From: Gammaproteobacteria bacterium
GTDB lineage: Bacteria; Pseudomonadota; Gammaproteobacteria; Steroidobacterales; Woeseiaceae
DNA: 5,717 nt
Direction: 5' to 3'
NCBI GenBank assembly: GCA_030641695.1
Contig: DAOWGY010000098.1
Coordinates: 1 to 5,717 of the forward strand
Both the position numbers and the translations under genes were made by a program. Within the stretch, counting starts at the first letter, position 1. Every line of letters begins with the position of its first letter. The notes beneath the pieces are model-generated. The model did not search any database. It saw nothing but the letters and a program-made list of their open reading frames with translations, and was not told where the DNA came from. Below, in pieces: positions 1 through 5,717 of this stretch.

Positions 1-1428
1 ATCGGCCGGGTTGCGAACGAAGAGTTTGGACTCACCGGCACGTTCACGACACCACCGCAAATCGTCAATCCCGAACCGGAACCGAAACTCACTGACGAGG
101 CAACGGCTGAACTTGTCGCACTGTCGCTGCCGGATGCCATGGCGGACTTGCCGAAACCGCAGCCGGAACCTGAGCCCGAACCATTGCCTGAGCCGCAACC
201 TGAGCCAGAGCCCGCGGTGCAAGTCGAGCCCGAGCCCCAGCCCCAGCCAGAACCCGAGCCCGAGCCAGAGCCAGAGCCTGCGTCGTCGCAAGAACGCCGC
301 GACGAAATTCCGGAGTTGATCCAGGACACGCAGCCCGCTTTATCGATCCTGCCCGATGCGCCAGAGCCCGATCCGGTCCCAGAACTCATTCAGGACACAC
401 TGCCTAACCTCGCTGTTCTGTCCCCGGAGCTTGCAGAGCAAGCGGCTGCAGCACCAAAACCTGCGACGCCAGATAGCAGCCAGAATCCCGCAGCAGAAAA
501 AGGCGGAGACAGAGCAACCGAAACGGAAGCAGAGAAACCCGATTGGGATCGAGACCCGACGCTTGCGGAACTGCGCCCGGATCTCGACGCGCTCGAACGT
601 GCGATGGCCGTTGCACAAGGCCGTGATGCGGACACCGAAGATTATGAGGAAGTGCCCCCGCCCGTGGAGGATAGGAAAAATGCCACGCTCACGGGTGTTC
701 CCGAAATAACGCTGGACGACTCGATCAGCAGGAAGGTCGATGCCGCTGCGCTCGAATCAAAAGAGCGCCTGGAAGAAGAAAGCGACATCGACGAGGAAGA
801 AGTCGATCCTGAAGCCGAGGCCGAGGCAGCTGCGAAAAAGGAAAAGAGAGCCTCCGCGGAACTCGAAAAGATTGCTGTCGGACTAGCGCAAGCCAAGACG
901 ATAGAGGATGTCGATGACAAGATGGCTGAGACGCTGTTCGGTGAGGAACTCAGTGTCGCCGCTGCGGCAGTAGCCGCCAGGGTGGCCGAAGAGACAGCGG
1001 CGGCTGATGCGGCGAAAGCGGAAGAGGCTACAGAAGCCGCAGCAGCCGATCCTGCTCCGGCCGCTAATGGCAGCAGCAACCCGCTGGAAAAGGAATTCGA
1101 AAAGGTCTGGGGCGAAACACCGGGTGTCGAGGTGTCTATCGAATCGCAGATCGAAGGTCAGTCTGGCGGACTTGATATCTCGGCATCGCAACGCCTGGCA
1201 ACAGTCCGCGCCCTGAGCGCCGACAAACAACCCGAAGCCTCATCGCCTGCGGCGAACGATACGCCGCCAAGACCGGTGAGCAAACCGGACTCGATCGAGG
1301 AACAGATCACGACGTCAATGACCCAGACAATGAAAGCGTTGAATGTGACGCCCAACCCGACGCCGGTAAACGACGATGATGACGATGAAGAGGAAAAGGG
1401 AGGCTTCTTCAGTCGCTTCCGGCGCTGA
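1..1428 (+). CDS. C-terminal part of a Pro/Glu-rich acidic low-complexity protein (5' end outside window)
   Basis: The frame is open from base 1 to the TGA at 1426-1428, so at least 475 residues are present and the true start lies upstream. The ATG at 139 is probably internal: no Shine-Dalgarno-like sequence precedes it and the upstream codons read as the same kind of protein, including an earlier PEPEP at codons 25-29. Counting from that ATG, residues 7-47 are Pro-Glu/Pro-Gln repeats, the motif PELIQDT occurs twice (58 and 81), residues 201-305 are Ala/Glu/Lys-rich and probably helical or coiled coil, and the end is a run of Asp/Glu (412-419) followed by KGGFFSRFRR. No signal peptide, membrane segment or catalytic motif is visible in this part. 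Function is unknown. The first ten or so residues could be the end of a folded N-terminal domain (a AAA+ ATPase lid is one guess), with everything visible being its disordered tail; this is speculative. Confidence 0.8.
   Translation: MGRVANEEFGLTGTFTTPPQIVNPEPEPKLTDEATAELVALSLPDAMADLPKPQPEPEPEPLPEPQPEPEPAVQVEPEPQPQPEPEPEPEPEPASSQERRDEIPELIQDTQPALSILPDAPEPDPVPELIQDTLPNLAVLSPELAEQAAAAPKPATPDSSQNPAAEKGGDRATETEAEKPDWDRDPTLAELRPDLDALERAMAVAQGRDADTEDYEEVPPPVEDRKNATLTGVPEITLDDSISRKVDAAALESKERLEEESDIDEEEVDPEAEAEAAAKKEKRASAELEKIAVGLAQAKTIEDVDDKMAETLFGEELSVAAAAVAARVAEETAAADAAKAEEATEAAAADPAPAANGSSNPLEKEFEKVWGETPGVEVSIESQIEGQSGGLDISASQRLATVRALSADKQPEASSPAANDTPPRPVSKPDSIEEQITTSMTQTMKALNVTPNPTPVNDDDDDEEEKGGFFSRFRR
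157..279 (+). repeat. Pro-Glu dipeptide-coding tandem repeat
   Basis: A degenerate 6-base repeat of the type GAGCCC/GAGCCA/CAGCCA encodes about 40 residues of alternating Pro and Glu/Gln. The codons vary (CCG, CCC, CCA; GAG, GAA), so the protein pattern seems maintained and not just recently expanded DNA. Such tracts usually form stiff extended linkers, as in TonB-type proteins. Here the tract lies between an unseen N-terminal part and the Ala/Glu-rich region. Confidence 0.85.
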
Positions 1429-1466
1429 CAAAAATTAATCGCGCTTGCAGCAGTATTCAAATACAA

Positions 1467-1490
1467 AAAGCCGGGCATTCGCCCGGCTTT
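1467..1490. terminator. Bidirectional Rho-independent terminator between convergent genes
   Basis: A perfect 10-bp stem (AAAGCCGGGC / GCCCGGCTTT) closes a 4-base loop, ATTC. On the + strand it follows the acidic-protein stop by 38 bases, with a short T tail (TTTCTCGT). On the - strand it lies 23 bases past the stop of the repeat protein and is followed by a better tail (TTTTTGT), so it should work more strongly for that gene. Confidence 0.9.
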
Positions 1491-1513
1491 CTCGTAACGA
1501 CTCGAGAGGCAGA

Positions 1514-2272
1514 CTACGGCTTCTCGTGAACGATATTCCAGATATAGTCGACGTGCTCTCCACAGATATCTGAAAATTCCTCTCCCGCCTTGTCATCCTC
1601 GGCATAGATCGTATCGATGGCTTCCTGACGTGCACTCAGCAATGCGCCCATATCCGCGGCAGTCATCGTTTGCAATCGGCGCACCCGACCGCCGATAACG
1701 TGTGAAGCCCAGCCCCATGTCGTCAGCTTGCCGTCTTCAACCATCTTGTCGAGAATCGGCGCAATGTGCTCGCTGACGATCTCGTCGGCACGCTCCTCGC
1801 GATTGATGTCGCAATAGTGATAGACGGAAAACCCGACATCGCCCCGCTGCTCCTCCCCAACCGACCCGGCTTCGACGTGCCACAGATAGTCGTCGTGTCG
1901 CGGACATGCCTCGGCAAACGCATCGCCAGCGGCGTCATCTTCGCCGTGTACTTCAGTAACAGCGTCACCCATCGCAGTCAGTGCGGCGATCGCGCCTTCT
2001 GCAGAGTCCGCCACGTGGTAACGAATTCGCCGCCAGGATCCGCCGGTATGGTGTGACAGCCAGCCCCACCCGAGGATCGTCCCGTCTTCGACCAAACCGT
2101 CGATAATCGGTGCGTCCCGCTCCATGAGCGCATCCGCAGCGTCTTCCTTACTGGTGTCACAGTGGAAGTAGGTTGCGTAAGTAAACCTCGACGACTCTTC
2201 GTCCTGTGCCATCGCCGTCAATGCCAGAAGACTCATGGCGAGTCCTGCCCCTATACATTGCATGATTTTCAT
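1514..2272 (-). CDS. Secreted protein of unknown function with two tandem homologous modules
   Basis: The product is 252 residues. The chosen ATG (2270-2272) follows AGGGAG by 9 bases and begins a clear signal peptide (MK, a hydrophobic stretch to about residue 20, then AMA before QDEE), so the mature protein should start near residue 23 and be periplasmic or secreted. A longer frame back to 2401 would bury this signal and lacks support. The mature part is two related modules, about residues 30-133 and 148-247. Shared positions include a Cys before Asp (C38/C154), API-D (54/171), VEDG (61/178), WGW-SH (69/186), GG-RR region (77/194), EDD-AG (111/225) and C--H-DY-W (123/237). Two Cys per module at matching places could form a disulfide in each. 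I do not recognise the family; a ferredoxin-like alpha/beta fold is possible, but no enzyme motif is identifiable. It is transcribed away from the universal stress gene and ends at a strong terminator. Confidence 0.9.
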   Translation of the reverse strand: MKIMQCIGAGLAMSLLALTAMAQDEESSRFTYATYFHCDTSKEDAADALMERDAPIIDGLVEDGTILGWGWLSHHTGGSWRRIRYHVADSAEGAIAALTAMGDAVTEVHGEDDAAGDAFAEACPRHDDYLWHVEAGSVGEEQRGDVGFSVYHYCDINREERADEIVSEHIAPILDKMVEDGKLTTWGWASHVIGGRVRRLQTMTAADMGALLSARQEAIDTIYAEDDKAGEEFSDICGEHVDYIWNIVHEKP

Positions 2273-2281
2273 TGTTTTTAT

Positions 2282-2287
2282 CTCCCT
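2282..2287 (-). promoter_or_regulatory. Ribosome binding site fixing the start of the two-module protein
   Basis: Read on the - strand this is AGGGAG, 9 bases before the ATG at 2272. It supports that start over the in-frame ATG at 2401 (43 codons longer) and over the ATG three codons further in. Confidence 0.8.
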
Positions 2288-2309
2288 GGATATCACGAAC
2301 TGTGATTTA

Positions 2310-2350
2310 CCGAGTCGGAATGGCTCAGGCCAAAGGCCCATCCGACCCGG
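2310..2350 (-). promoter_or_regulatory. Bulged stem-loop in the leader of the two-module protein gene
   Basis: Left arm 2310-2323 and right arm 2338-2350 pair over 13 positions with one single-base bulge. In the - strand transcript the only non-Watson-Crick pair is a G-U, so the RNA pairs better than the + strand DNA reading. The 14-base loop contains GGCC-TTT-GGCC, which offers an alternative small hairpin. No T tract follows on either strand, so it is not a normal intrinsic terminator. It sits 38 bases upstream of the start codon and could be a stabilising 5' hairpin or a regulatory leader; the role is inferred. Confidence 0.55.
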
Positions 2351-2362
2351 CAAGTGGCGACG

Positions 2363-2368
2363 ATTGTA
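2363..2368 (-). promoter_or_regulatory. Candidate -10 box for the two-module protein gene
   Basis: Read on the - strand this is TACAAT, five of six matches to TATAAT. A TTGCCA lies upstream, but at 20 bases spacing, which is too wide for a good -35. If used, transcription would start near 2356, placing the stem-loop at the very 5' end of the mRNA. Weak evidence. Confidence 0.3.
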
Positions 2369-2461
2369 CACTGTCACAATTGACCACATGGCAACAATCA
2401 ATGCGGCCGGCGCGCCAGCCGGCTACGTAGTCCCCGAAATTTCCCGCGCCGCATACGGATT

Positions 2462-2488
2462 TTGCATTTGCGGGCCGGGCCATATTCT
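2462..2488 (+). promoter_or_regulatory. Weak candidate promoter of the universal stress gene
   Basis: TTGCAT (2462-2467) and TATTCT (2483-2488) are spaced 15 bases apart, with three and four consensus matches. The position, about 55 bases before the start codon, is suitable, but the match is poor and the true promoter may differ. Confidence 0.22.
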
Positions 2489-2531
2489 AGTAAGCGGAGC
2501 GCGGAGTATGTGTAACCAGTGCTGTTTGCTT

Positions 2532-2536
2532 GGGAG
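2532..2536 (+). promoter_or_regulatory. Ribosome binding site fixing the start of the universal stress gene
   Basis: GGGAG lies 6 bases before the ATG at 2543. This selects that ATG over an in-frame start at 2519, which would add eight residues (MLFAWENR) not expected before the first Usp beta strand. Confidence 0.8.
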
Positions 2537-2542
2537 AATCGA

Positions 2543-3457
2543 ATGAGCCGTACTGTTTTAACCATCATCGAACTCGGCAACTATCCAGAAGAGGTTGTCG
2601 CACGTGCCGCCTGGCTTGCCCGACTCACGGATAACGATCTCGAGCTGTTGTTGTGCGATCCGACGACCAGCTTCCTGAGCGAGGCCTTTATCGTCTCCAA
2701 CGAAGTGCGGGAACTCGCCAGAAACATCGAAGAAGCACAGGCGATGTCACTGCAACAACTGGCACAAAAGGTCGAGGCGCTGGGTGTTGCCGTGACAGCC
2801 AGCACGAGCCGCGAACGGCCGCTTGCCGACGCAATTATCGCGAAGGCGACCGATCTGGATCCGCAGTTCGTGGTTAAAGGCACGCATTATCACAGTCCAG
2901 CCGAACGCGCGACGTTTGCCGATACCGATTGGCAACTCATGAAAAAGCTGGACTATCCACTCTGGTTCGTCAAGCCGGGCGAGTGGAAAGACGAACCGAT
3001 GATCGTGGCCGCAGTAGATCCGACCCACGACAAAGACCCGGACGCGTTGCTGGACCAGCGCATTGTCTCAACGGCGCAATCACTTGCGTCCGCGTGTGGA
3101 GGTCGGGTCGAACTCGTGCATACCTACCAACGCCTCGTCGAGATTGGCTCACGCGTGCTGAAGACGTTCAAACCCGTCAAGCTGCCGATTGATGAACTCG
3201 ACAAGAAGATTCGCGATGAACATCGTCGCAAACTGGATGCATTTGCCGCGCGCTGCGGCGTAGCTGATGAAGCAGTGCATCAACTTCCGGGGCGCGCGCA
3301 TGACCTGTTGCCAACGTTCGCAAAGACGCACGGTGCCAACCTGATGGTCATGGGCGCATTGGCGCGCTCCGGTCTGAGGCGGCGTTACATCGGCAATACC
3401 GCCGCCAGGGTCCTCGACCACCTGCCCTGCGACGTACTGATCGTGCCGGCGGAGTAG
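2543..3457 (+). CDS. Tandem-domain universal stress protein, UspE-like
   Basis: The product is 304 residues, close to the roughly 315 of E. coli UspE, and has two Usp alpha/beta domains. Domain 1 (about 1-146) starts with VLTIIEL and ends DTDWQLMKKLDYPLWFVKP (128-145), the same kind of segment that ends UspE domain 1; it lacks the glycine nucleotide-binding motif. Domain 2 (about 152-304) starts MIVAAVDP and ends with MGALARSGLRRRYIGNTAARVL, whose G271, G277 and G284-N-T match the ATP-binding signature G-x2-(G)-x9-G(S/T), although the second glycine of the usual pattern is Ala274. The protein is cytoplasmic, with no signal peptide. UspE-type proteins act in stress survival, motility and aggregation in enterobacteria; the role here is inferred. 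It is a single gene, divergent from the secreted repeat protein, with no recognisable FNR-type regulator beside it. Confidence 0.9.
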   Translation: MSRTVLTIIELGNYPEEVVARAAWLARLTDNDLELLLCDPTTSFLSEAFIVSNEVRELARNIEEAQAMSLQQLAQKVEALGVAVTASTSRERPLADAIIAKATDLDPQFVVKGTHYHSPAERATFADTDWQLMKKLDYPLWFVKPGEWKDEPMIVAAVDPTHDKDPDALLDQRIVSTAQSLASACGGRVELVHTYQRLVEIGSRVLKTFKPVKLPIDELDKKIRDEHRRKLDAFAARCGVADEAVHQLPGRAHDLLPTFAKTHGANLMVMGALARSGLRRRYIGNTAARVLDHLPCDVLIVPAE

Positions 3458-3460
3458 CTG

Positions 3461-3494
3461 AAGCAGGCGCCCCGCGGATGCGGGGCACCCGCTT
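3461..3494. terminator. Imperfect bidirectional terminator hairpin between convergent genes
   Basis: A 7-bp core stem GCCCCGC/GCGGGGC (3469-3475 and 3480-3486) with loop GGAT extends outward to 3461/3494 with two mismatches. It begins 4 bases after the stop of the stress gene and ends 4 bases before the stop of the M28 gene. The + strand tail (CTTTGTTC) is modest and the - strand tail is poor, so efficiency in the - direction is doubtful. Confidence 0.65.
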
Positions 3495-3497
3495 TGT

Positions 3498-5219
3498 TCA
3501 GTCTTCGACGTCTGACAGCGCCTTCAGCCGCGCCGCTTCGAATTCGTCGCCTTCATTCCACTGCGGCATGTCGTCGGCATTCGCAACAGCGAGCCCGGTC
3601 CAGTAACCGAGCAGTGCGTCTTCGATAAGTCCCTCAAAATCCCATGTGTCGTCGTATTCATCCGACGGCTGATGATAGTGCACGTTGGTATAGTGTTCCT
3701 GCTGCTCACGACCCCACTCGGGTGGACGGTCCACGTACTCTGTGCCGGGCTTCAAATACATGGCGGGCACGCCGATTTTCGCCAGACTGAATTGATCGGA
3801 GCGGTAGAAATAGCCCTTATCGGCGAACTGATCCGGCTTGACTTCCCGACCTTGTTCCCCGGCGATAAGCTCGAGAATCTGGTCGATCGATGACTTGCCC
3901 AAACCGACGAAAGTCACGTCATGGGTATCACCCAGGATGTTCGGATTATCGTAGTTGATGTTCGCAGCGATACGACCTGGGGCAAATGTCGGGTTGTTCG
4001 CGTAATAAAGCGAGCCGAGCAGTCCCTGTTCCTCGGCGCCAACGAAAGCAATGAGTGAGGAACGACGCGGTGCGTCGGGCAAGGTCGCGAGTGCCTTCGC
4101 TATTGCCATCACCACCGCGACACCTGAAGCGTTGTCCCGTGCACCGTTGTAGATGTTGTCGCCTTCAGCATTCGGCTTGCCAATGCCGAGATGGTCGTGG
4201 TGCGCCGTGTAGATGACGACCTCGTCCTTGAGTTCCGGGTCGCTGCCTGGAATCAGGCCCAGCACGTTGGCGCTCTGCACACGATTGATCCCGATGTCCA
4301 TGCCGATGGAGGTGGTAATGCCGAGCGGGACAGGCTCGAAGTCACGATTAAACGCTGCTTCACGCAATTCATCGAGGTCCAGACCAGCCATCGCCACCAG
4401 GTCACGTGCCGTGTCCTCGGTCACCCACGCATTGAACTGGTTGCGAGGCTCGTCGCCCGCGGGCAATTCGAACTGCTCGCCGGTCCAGGAGGTCTGCACA
4501 ACCTGGAACGGGTAGCCTGCCGACGGCGTGGTATGAATAATGATCGCGGCCACGGCACCCTGCGTTGCAGAACTCAGGTACTTGTAGTCCCAACGTCCGT
4601 ACCAGAGACGCGTCTCACCGGCGAACAGGTCGGGATCCCAGTCCGGGTCATTGTTCATCATCAACAGGATCTTGCCCTCGAGGTCGGCGCCCTTGTAATC
4701 GTCCCAGTCATACTCCGGGGCCTGGATGCCGTAGCCCACGAACACGATCTCAGCGTCCCTGACCTCGGCACGTTCTGACTGCACGCCACTACCGATGATG
4801 AACTGATCCCACTGTTTGAGAATCTTCGTCTGCCCATGCCCCTCGAATGTCCAGGTCTCGGGTTGCGCAGCGTTGACACCAACCAGGTCGAACGGCTGCT
4901 CCCAGCTGCCGTCCCCGGCCGCCGGCAACAGACCCATCTCCTGCATCTGCTTGGCCAGGTACTCGCGCGCCTTGACATCACCCTGGCTGCCCGGTCCACG
5001 TCCTTCATAGGCATCGCTCGAAATCTCGACAATGATGCCGCGCATGTATTCATCGGTAATCTGCATCGAGGCTTCTTCGGCCGCCGGATTACCACCACTG
5101 GCAACGACTGCTGCAGGCGCAGTTACTTCGGCCTCAGCCGACGCTGCCGGCTGCTCCTTGCTGCAGGAAGCCACGGCAACAGCCGCCATCATGAATGGAA
5201 TTGAATACTTGAGTTTCAC
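3498..5219 (-). CDS. M28-family zinc metallopeptidase, predicted lipoprotein, with PA-like insert
   Basis: The product is 573 residues. It starts with GTG (5217-5219) behind GGGAG at 7 bases; this start gives a lipoprotein signal, MKLKY, a hydrophobic stretch and the lipobox VASC with Cys19. Ser at +2 favours the outer membrane. Residues 20-52 form an Ala/Glu-rich linker. Residues about 57-115 are the N-terminal part of the peptidase, about 130-265 look like the inserted PA domain, and about 315-545 carry the catalytic core. Expected di-zinc residues are all present: H340 with D342 (HHD), D362 (GARDNASG), E396-E397 (GAEEQG; base and ligand), D424 (NYD) and H516 (YHQPSDE). Members of this family release N-terminal amino acids or cleave C-terminal residues from peptides outside the cytoplasm; the exact substrate cannot be told. 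It lies 65 bases downstream of a dienelactone-hydrolase-like gene in the same direction and may be co-transcribed with it. Confidence 0.95.
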   Translation of the reverse strand: MKLKYSIPFMMAAVAVASCSKEQPAASAEAEVTAPAAVVASGGNPAAEEASMQITDEYMRGIIVEISSDAYEGRGPGSQGDVKAREYLAKQMQEMGLLPAAGDGSWEQPFDLVGVNAAQPETWTFEGHGQTKILKQWDQFIIGSGVQSERAEVRDAEIVFVGYGIQAPEYDWDDYKGADLEGKILLMMNNDPDWDPDLFAGETRLWYGRWDYKYLSSATQGAVAAIIIHTTPSAGYPFQVVQTSWTGEQFELPAGDEPRNQFNAWVTEDTARDLVAMAGLDLDELREAAFNRDFEPVPLGITTSIGMDIGINRVQSANVLGLIPGSDPELKDEVVIYTAHHDHLGIGKPNAEGDNIYNGARDNASGVAVVMAIAKALATLPDAPRRSSLIAFVGAEEQGLLGSLYYANNPTFAPGRIAANINYDNPNILGDTHDVTFVGLGKSSIDQILELIAGEQGREVKPDQFADKGYFYRSDQFSLAKIGVPAMYLKPGTEYVDRPPEWGREQQEHYTNVHYHQPSDEYDDTWDFEGLIEDALLGYWTGLAVANADDMPQWNEGDEFEAARLKALSDVED

Positions 5220-5226
5220 GCTGGAT

Positions 5227-5231
5227 CTCCC
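5227..5231 (-). promoter_or_regulatory. Ribosome binding site supporting the GTG start of the M28 gene
   Basis: GGGAG on the - strand lies 7 bases before GTG 5219-5217. The next in-frame ATG (residue 10) would cut off the basic N-region of the lipoprotein signal, so GTG is the better start. Confidence 0.75.
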
Positions 5232-5284
5232 GGGAGTTTCTGAGAACGTCGCTCTACGGCGGCGTCGGCGTAATCAATGACCGT

Positions 5285-5717
5285 TCACGGACCGAACAAT
5301 TCAGAAAGAAAGTTCTGCATTGCCTTCCATGAGCGGCGATCGGCGTCCGCATTATATACAGTTACGCCGGTACTCGGGTCGGCCGCCGAATTGGTGAATG
5401 CGTGTCGTACATTGCCGTATCCATGGAGCTGCCAGTCCGCGCCCTGGCTACTGAGTTCGCTTGCGAGCGCAACGACGGTCTCGGGTGGTGCCAGGGGATC
5501 ATCCCAGCCGTGTAACGCAAGAATTTTCGCCTCTATCTGATTACCTGTCGTATTACCCGGCGGGTCGAATAAGCCGTGAAAACTGACCACGCCGGCTACG
5601 TTCTCGCCGATCCGTGCGATATCGAGCACGCATAGTCCGCCGAAACAATAGCCGATTGCCGCCAGTTGCGATGCGTCGACCTCGGGCTGCTCACGCATGG
5701 CCTGCAGTGAACTGCGC
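5285..5717 (-). CDS. Dienelactone hydrolase family protein, C-terminal part (5' end outside window)
   Basis: The frame is open to the window edge and reads RSSLQA before the first Met (5698), so the start lies beyond 5717; family members are usually about 230-260 residues and roughly 143 are present. Counting from that Met, the nucleophile motif is GYCFGG with Cys18, the acid is in HGWDDP (Asp67 most likely) and the histidine is H99 in NVRHAFTN, giving the Cys-Asp-His triad of the dienelactone hydrolase branch of alpha/beta hydrolases. VVSFHGLFDPP (37-47) is also typical. Classical members open dienelactones in chlorocatechol breakdown, but most genomic copies like this have unknown carboxylic ester or lactone substrates. 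The stop is TGA at 5285-5287, 65 bases before the GTG of the M28 gene. Confidence 0.92.
   Translation of the reverse strand, partial: RSSLQAMREQPEVDASQLAAIGYCFGGLCVLDIARIGENVAGVVSFHGLFDPPGNTTGNQIEAKILALHGWDDPLAPPETVVALASELSSQGADWQLHGYGNVRHAFTNSAADPSTGVTVYNADADRRSWKAMQNFLSELFGP

Larger units (their letters stand above)
2273..2542. other. Divergent intergenic control region
   Basis: These 270 bases separate two divergently transcribed genes and contain no convincing coding sequence. From left to right they hold the ribosome binding site of the - strand gene, an inverted repeat (2292-2306), a bulged stem-loop (2310-2350), a TACAAT box on the - strand (2363-2368), a cluster of GC palindromes (2403-2424), a weak + strand promoter candidate (2462-2488) and the ribosome binding site of the stress gene (2532-2536). 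Both genes must be promoted from here, unless read-through occurs. Confidence 0.7.

Noticed and set aside
157..279. Regular short repeats considered as a CRISPR or minisatellite
   Set aside because: There are no spacers of constant length; the repeat is in frame and encodes Pro-Glu with varied codons, so it is a protein-level repeat.
11..319. Open frame of 102 codons, Ser/Arg/Pro-rich, + strand
   Set aside because: This is the +2 frame reading of the Pro-Glu repeat; the SPSPSQ pattern is a by-product of the hexamer repeat.
642..1079. Open frame of 145 codons on the - strand, Ser/Ala-rich
   Set aside because: It is the antisense shadow of the Ala/Glu-rich coding region; its composition simply mirrors the GCN and GAR codons of the real gene and no ribosome binding site or motif supports it.
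2235..2546. Open frame of 103 codons crossing the divergent intergenic region, + strand
   Set aside because: It starts inside the signal-peptide codons of the - strand gene, overlaps the start of the stress gene, and has no domain or credible ribosome binding site.
4191..4778. Open frame of 195 codons on the + strand
   Set aside because: It lies wholly inside the M28 peptidase gene on the other strand, whose catalytic residues and lipobox are intact; the long antisense frame follows from GC-rich codon bias.
5220..5284. Gap between the hydrolase and M28 genes examined for a promoter or terminator
   Set aside because: No hairpin with T tract and no convincing -35/-10 pair on the - strand; only the ribosome binding site of the M28 gene is supported.

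Overview
The window holds five protein-coding genes, two of them cut by the window ends, and no RNA genes, CRISPR arrays, insertion sequences or phage genes that I can see. The base composition is moderately GC-rich. The gene set (a tandem UspE-like stress protein, a lipobox-bearing M28 peptidase with PA-like insert, a dienelactone-hydrolase-family enzyme) fits a chromosomal segment of a free-living gammaproteobacterium. That placement is inference from protein style and not from a marker gene.

Layout, left to right. (1) Positions 1-1428, + strand: the C-terminal part of a large acidic, Pro/Glu- and Ala/Glu-rich protein whose frame is open from the first base. It ends in an acidic run followed by a short basic-aromatic tail. 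(2) Positions 1514-2272, - strand: a secreted protein of 252 residues built from two copies of a roughly 100-residue module that I do not recognise. Genes 1 and 2 converge on a strong shared terminator hairpin at 1467-1490. (3) Positions 2273-2542: a 270-base divergent intergenic region with a conspicuous bulged stem-loop, a small inverted repeat next to a ribosome binding site, and weak promoter candidates. (4) Positions 2543-3457, + strand: a two-domain universal stress protein. (5) Positions 3498-5219, - strand: a predicted lipoprotein aminopeptidase/carboxypeptidase-like M28 metallopeptidase that starts with GTG and converges on the stress-protein gene across an imperfect terminator hairpin. 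(6) Positions 5285-5717, - strand: the C-terminal part of a dienelactone-hydrolase-family alpha/beta hydrolase, 65 bases upstream of the peptidase gene and in the same orientation.

The genes do not form one evident pathway. The hydrolase and peptidase could be co-transcribed; the secreted repeat protein and the stress protein share only a divergent control region. I see no multi-gene novel system. The items most worth a second look are the duplicated unknown module with its conserved Cys, Trp-Gly-Trp and His residues, the structured leader in front of it, and the architecture of the acidic repeat protein.
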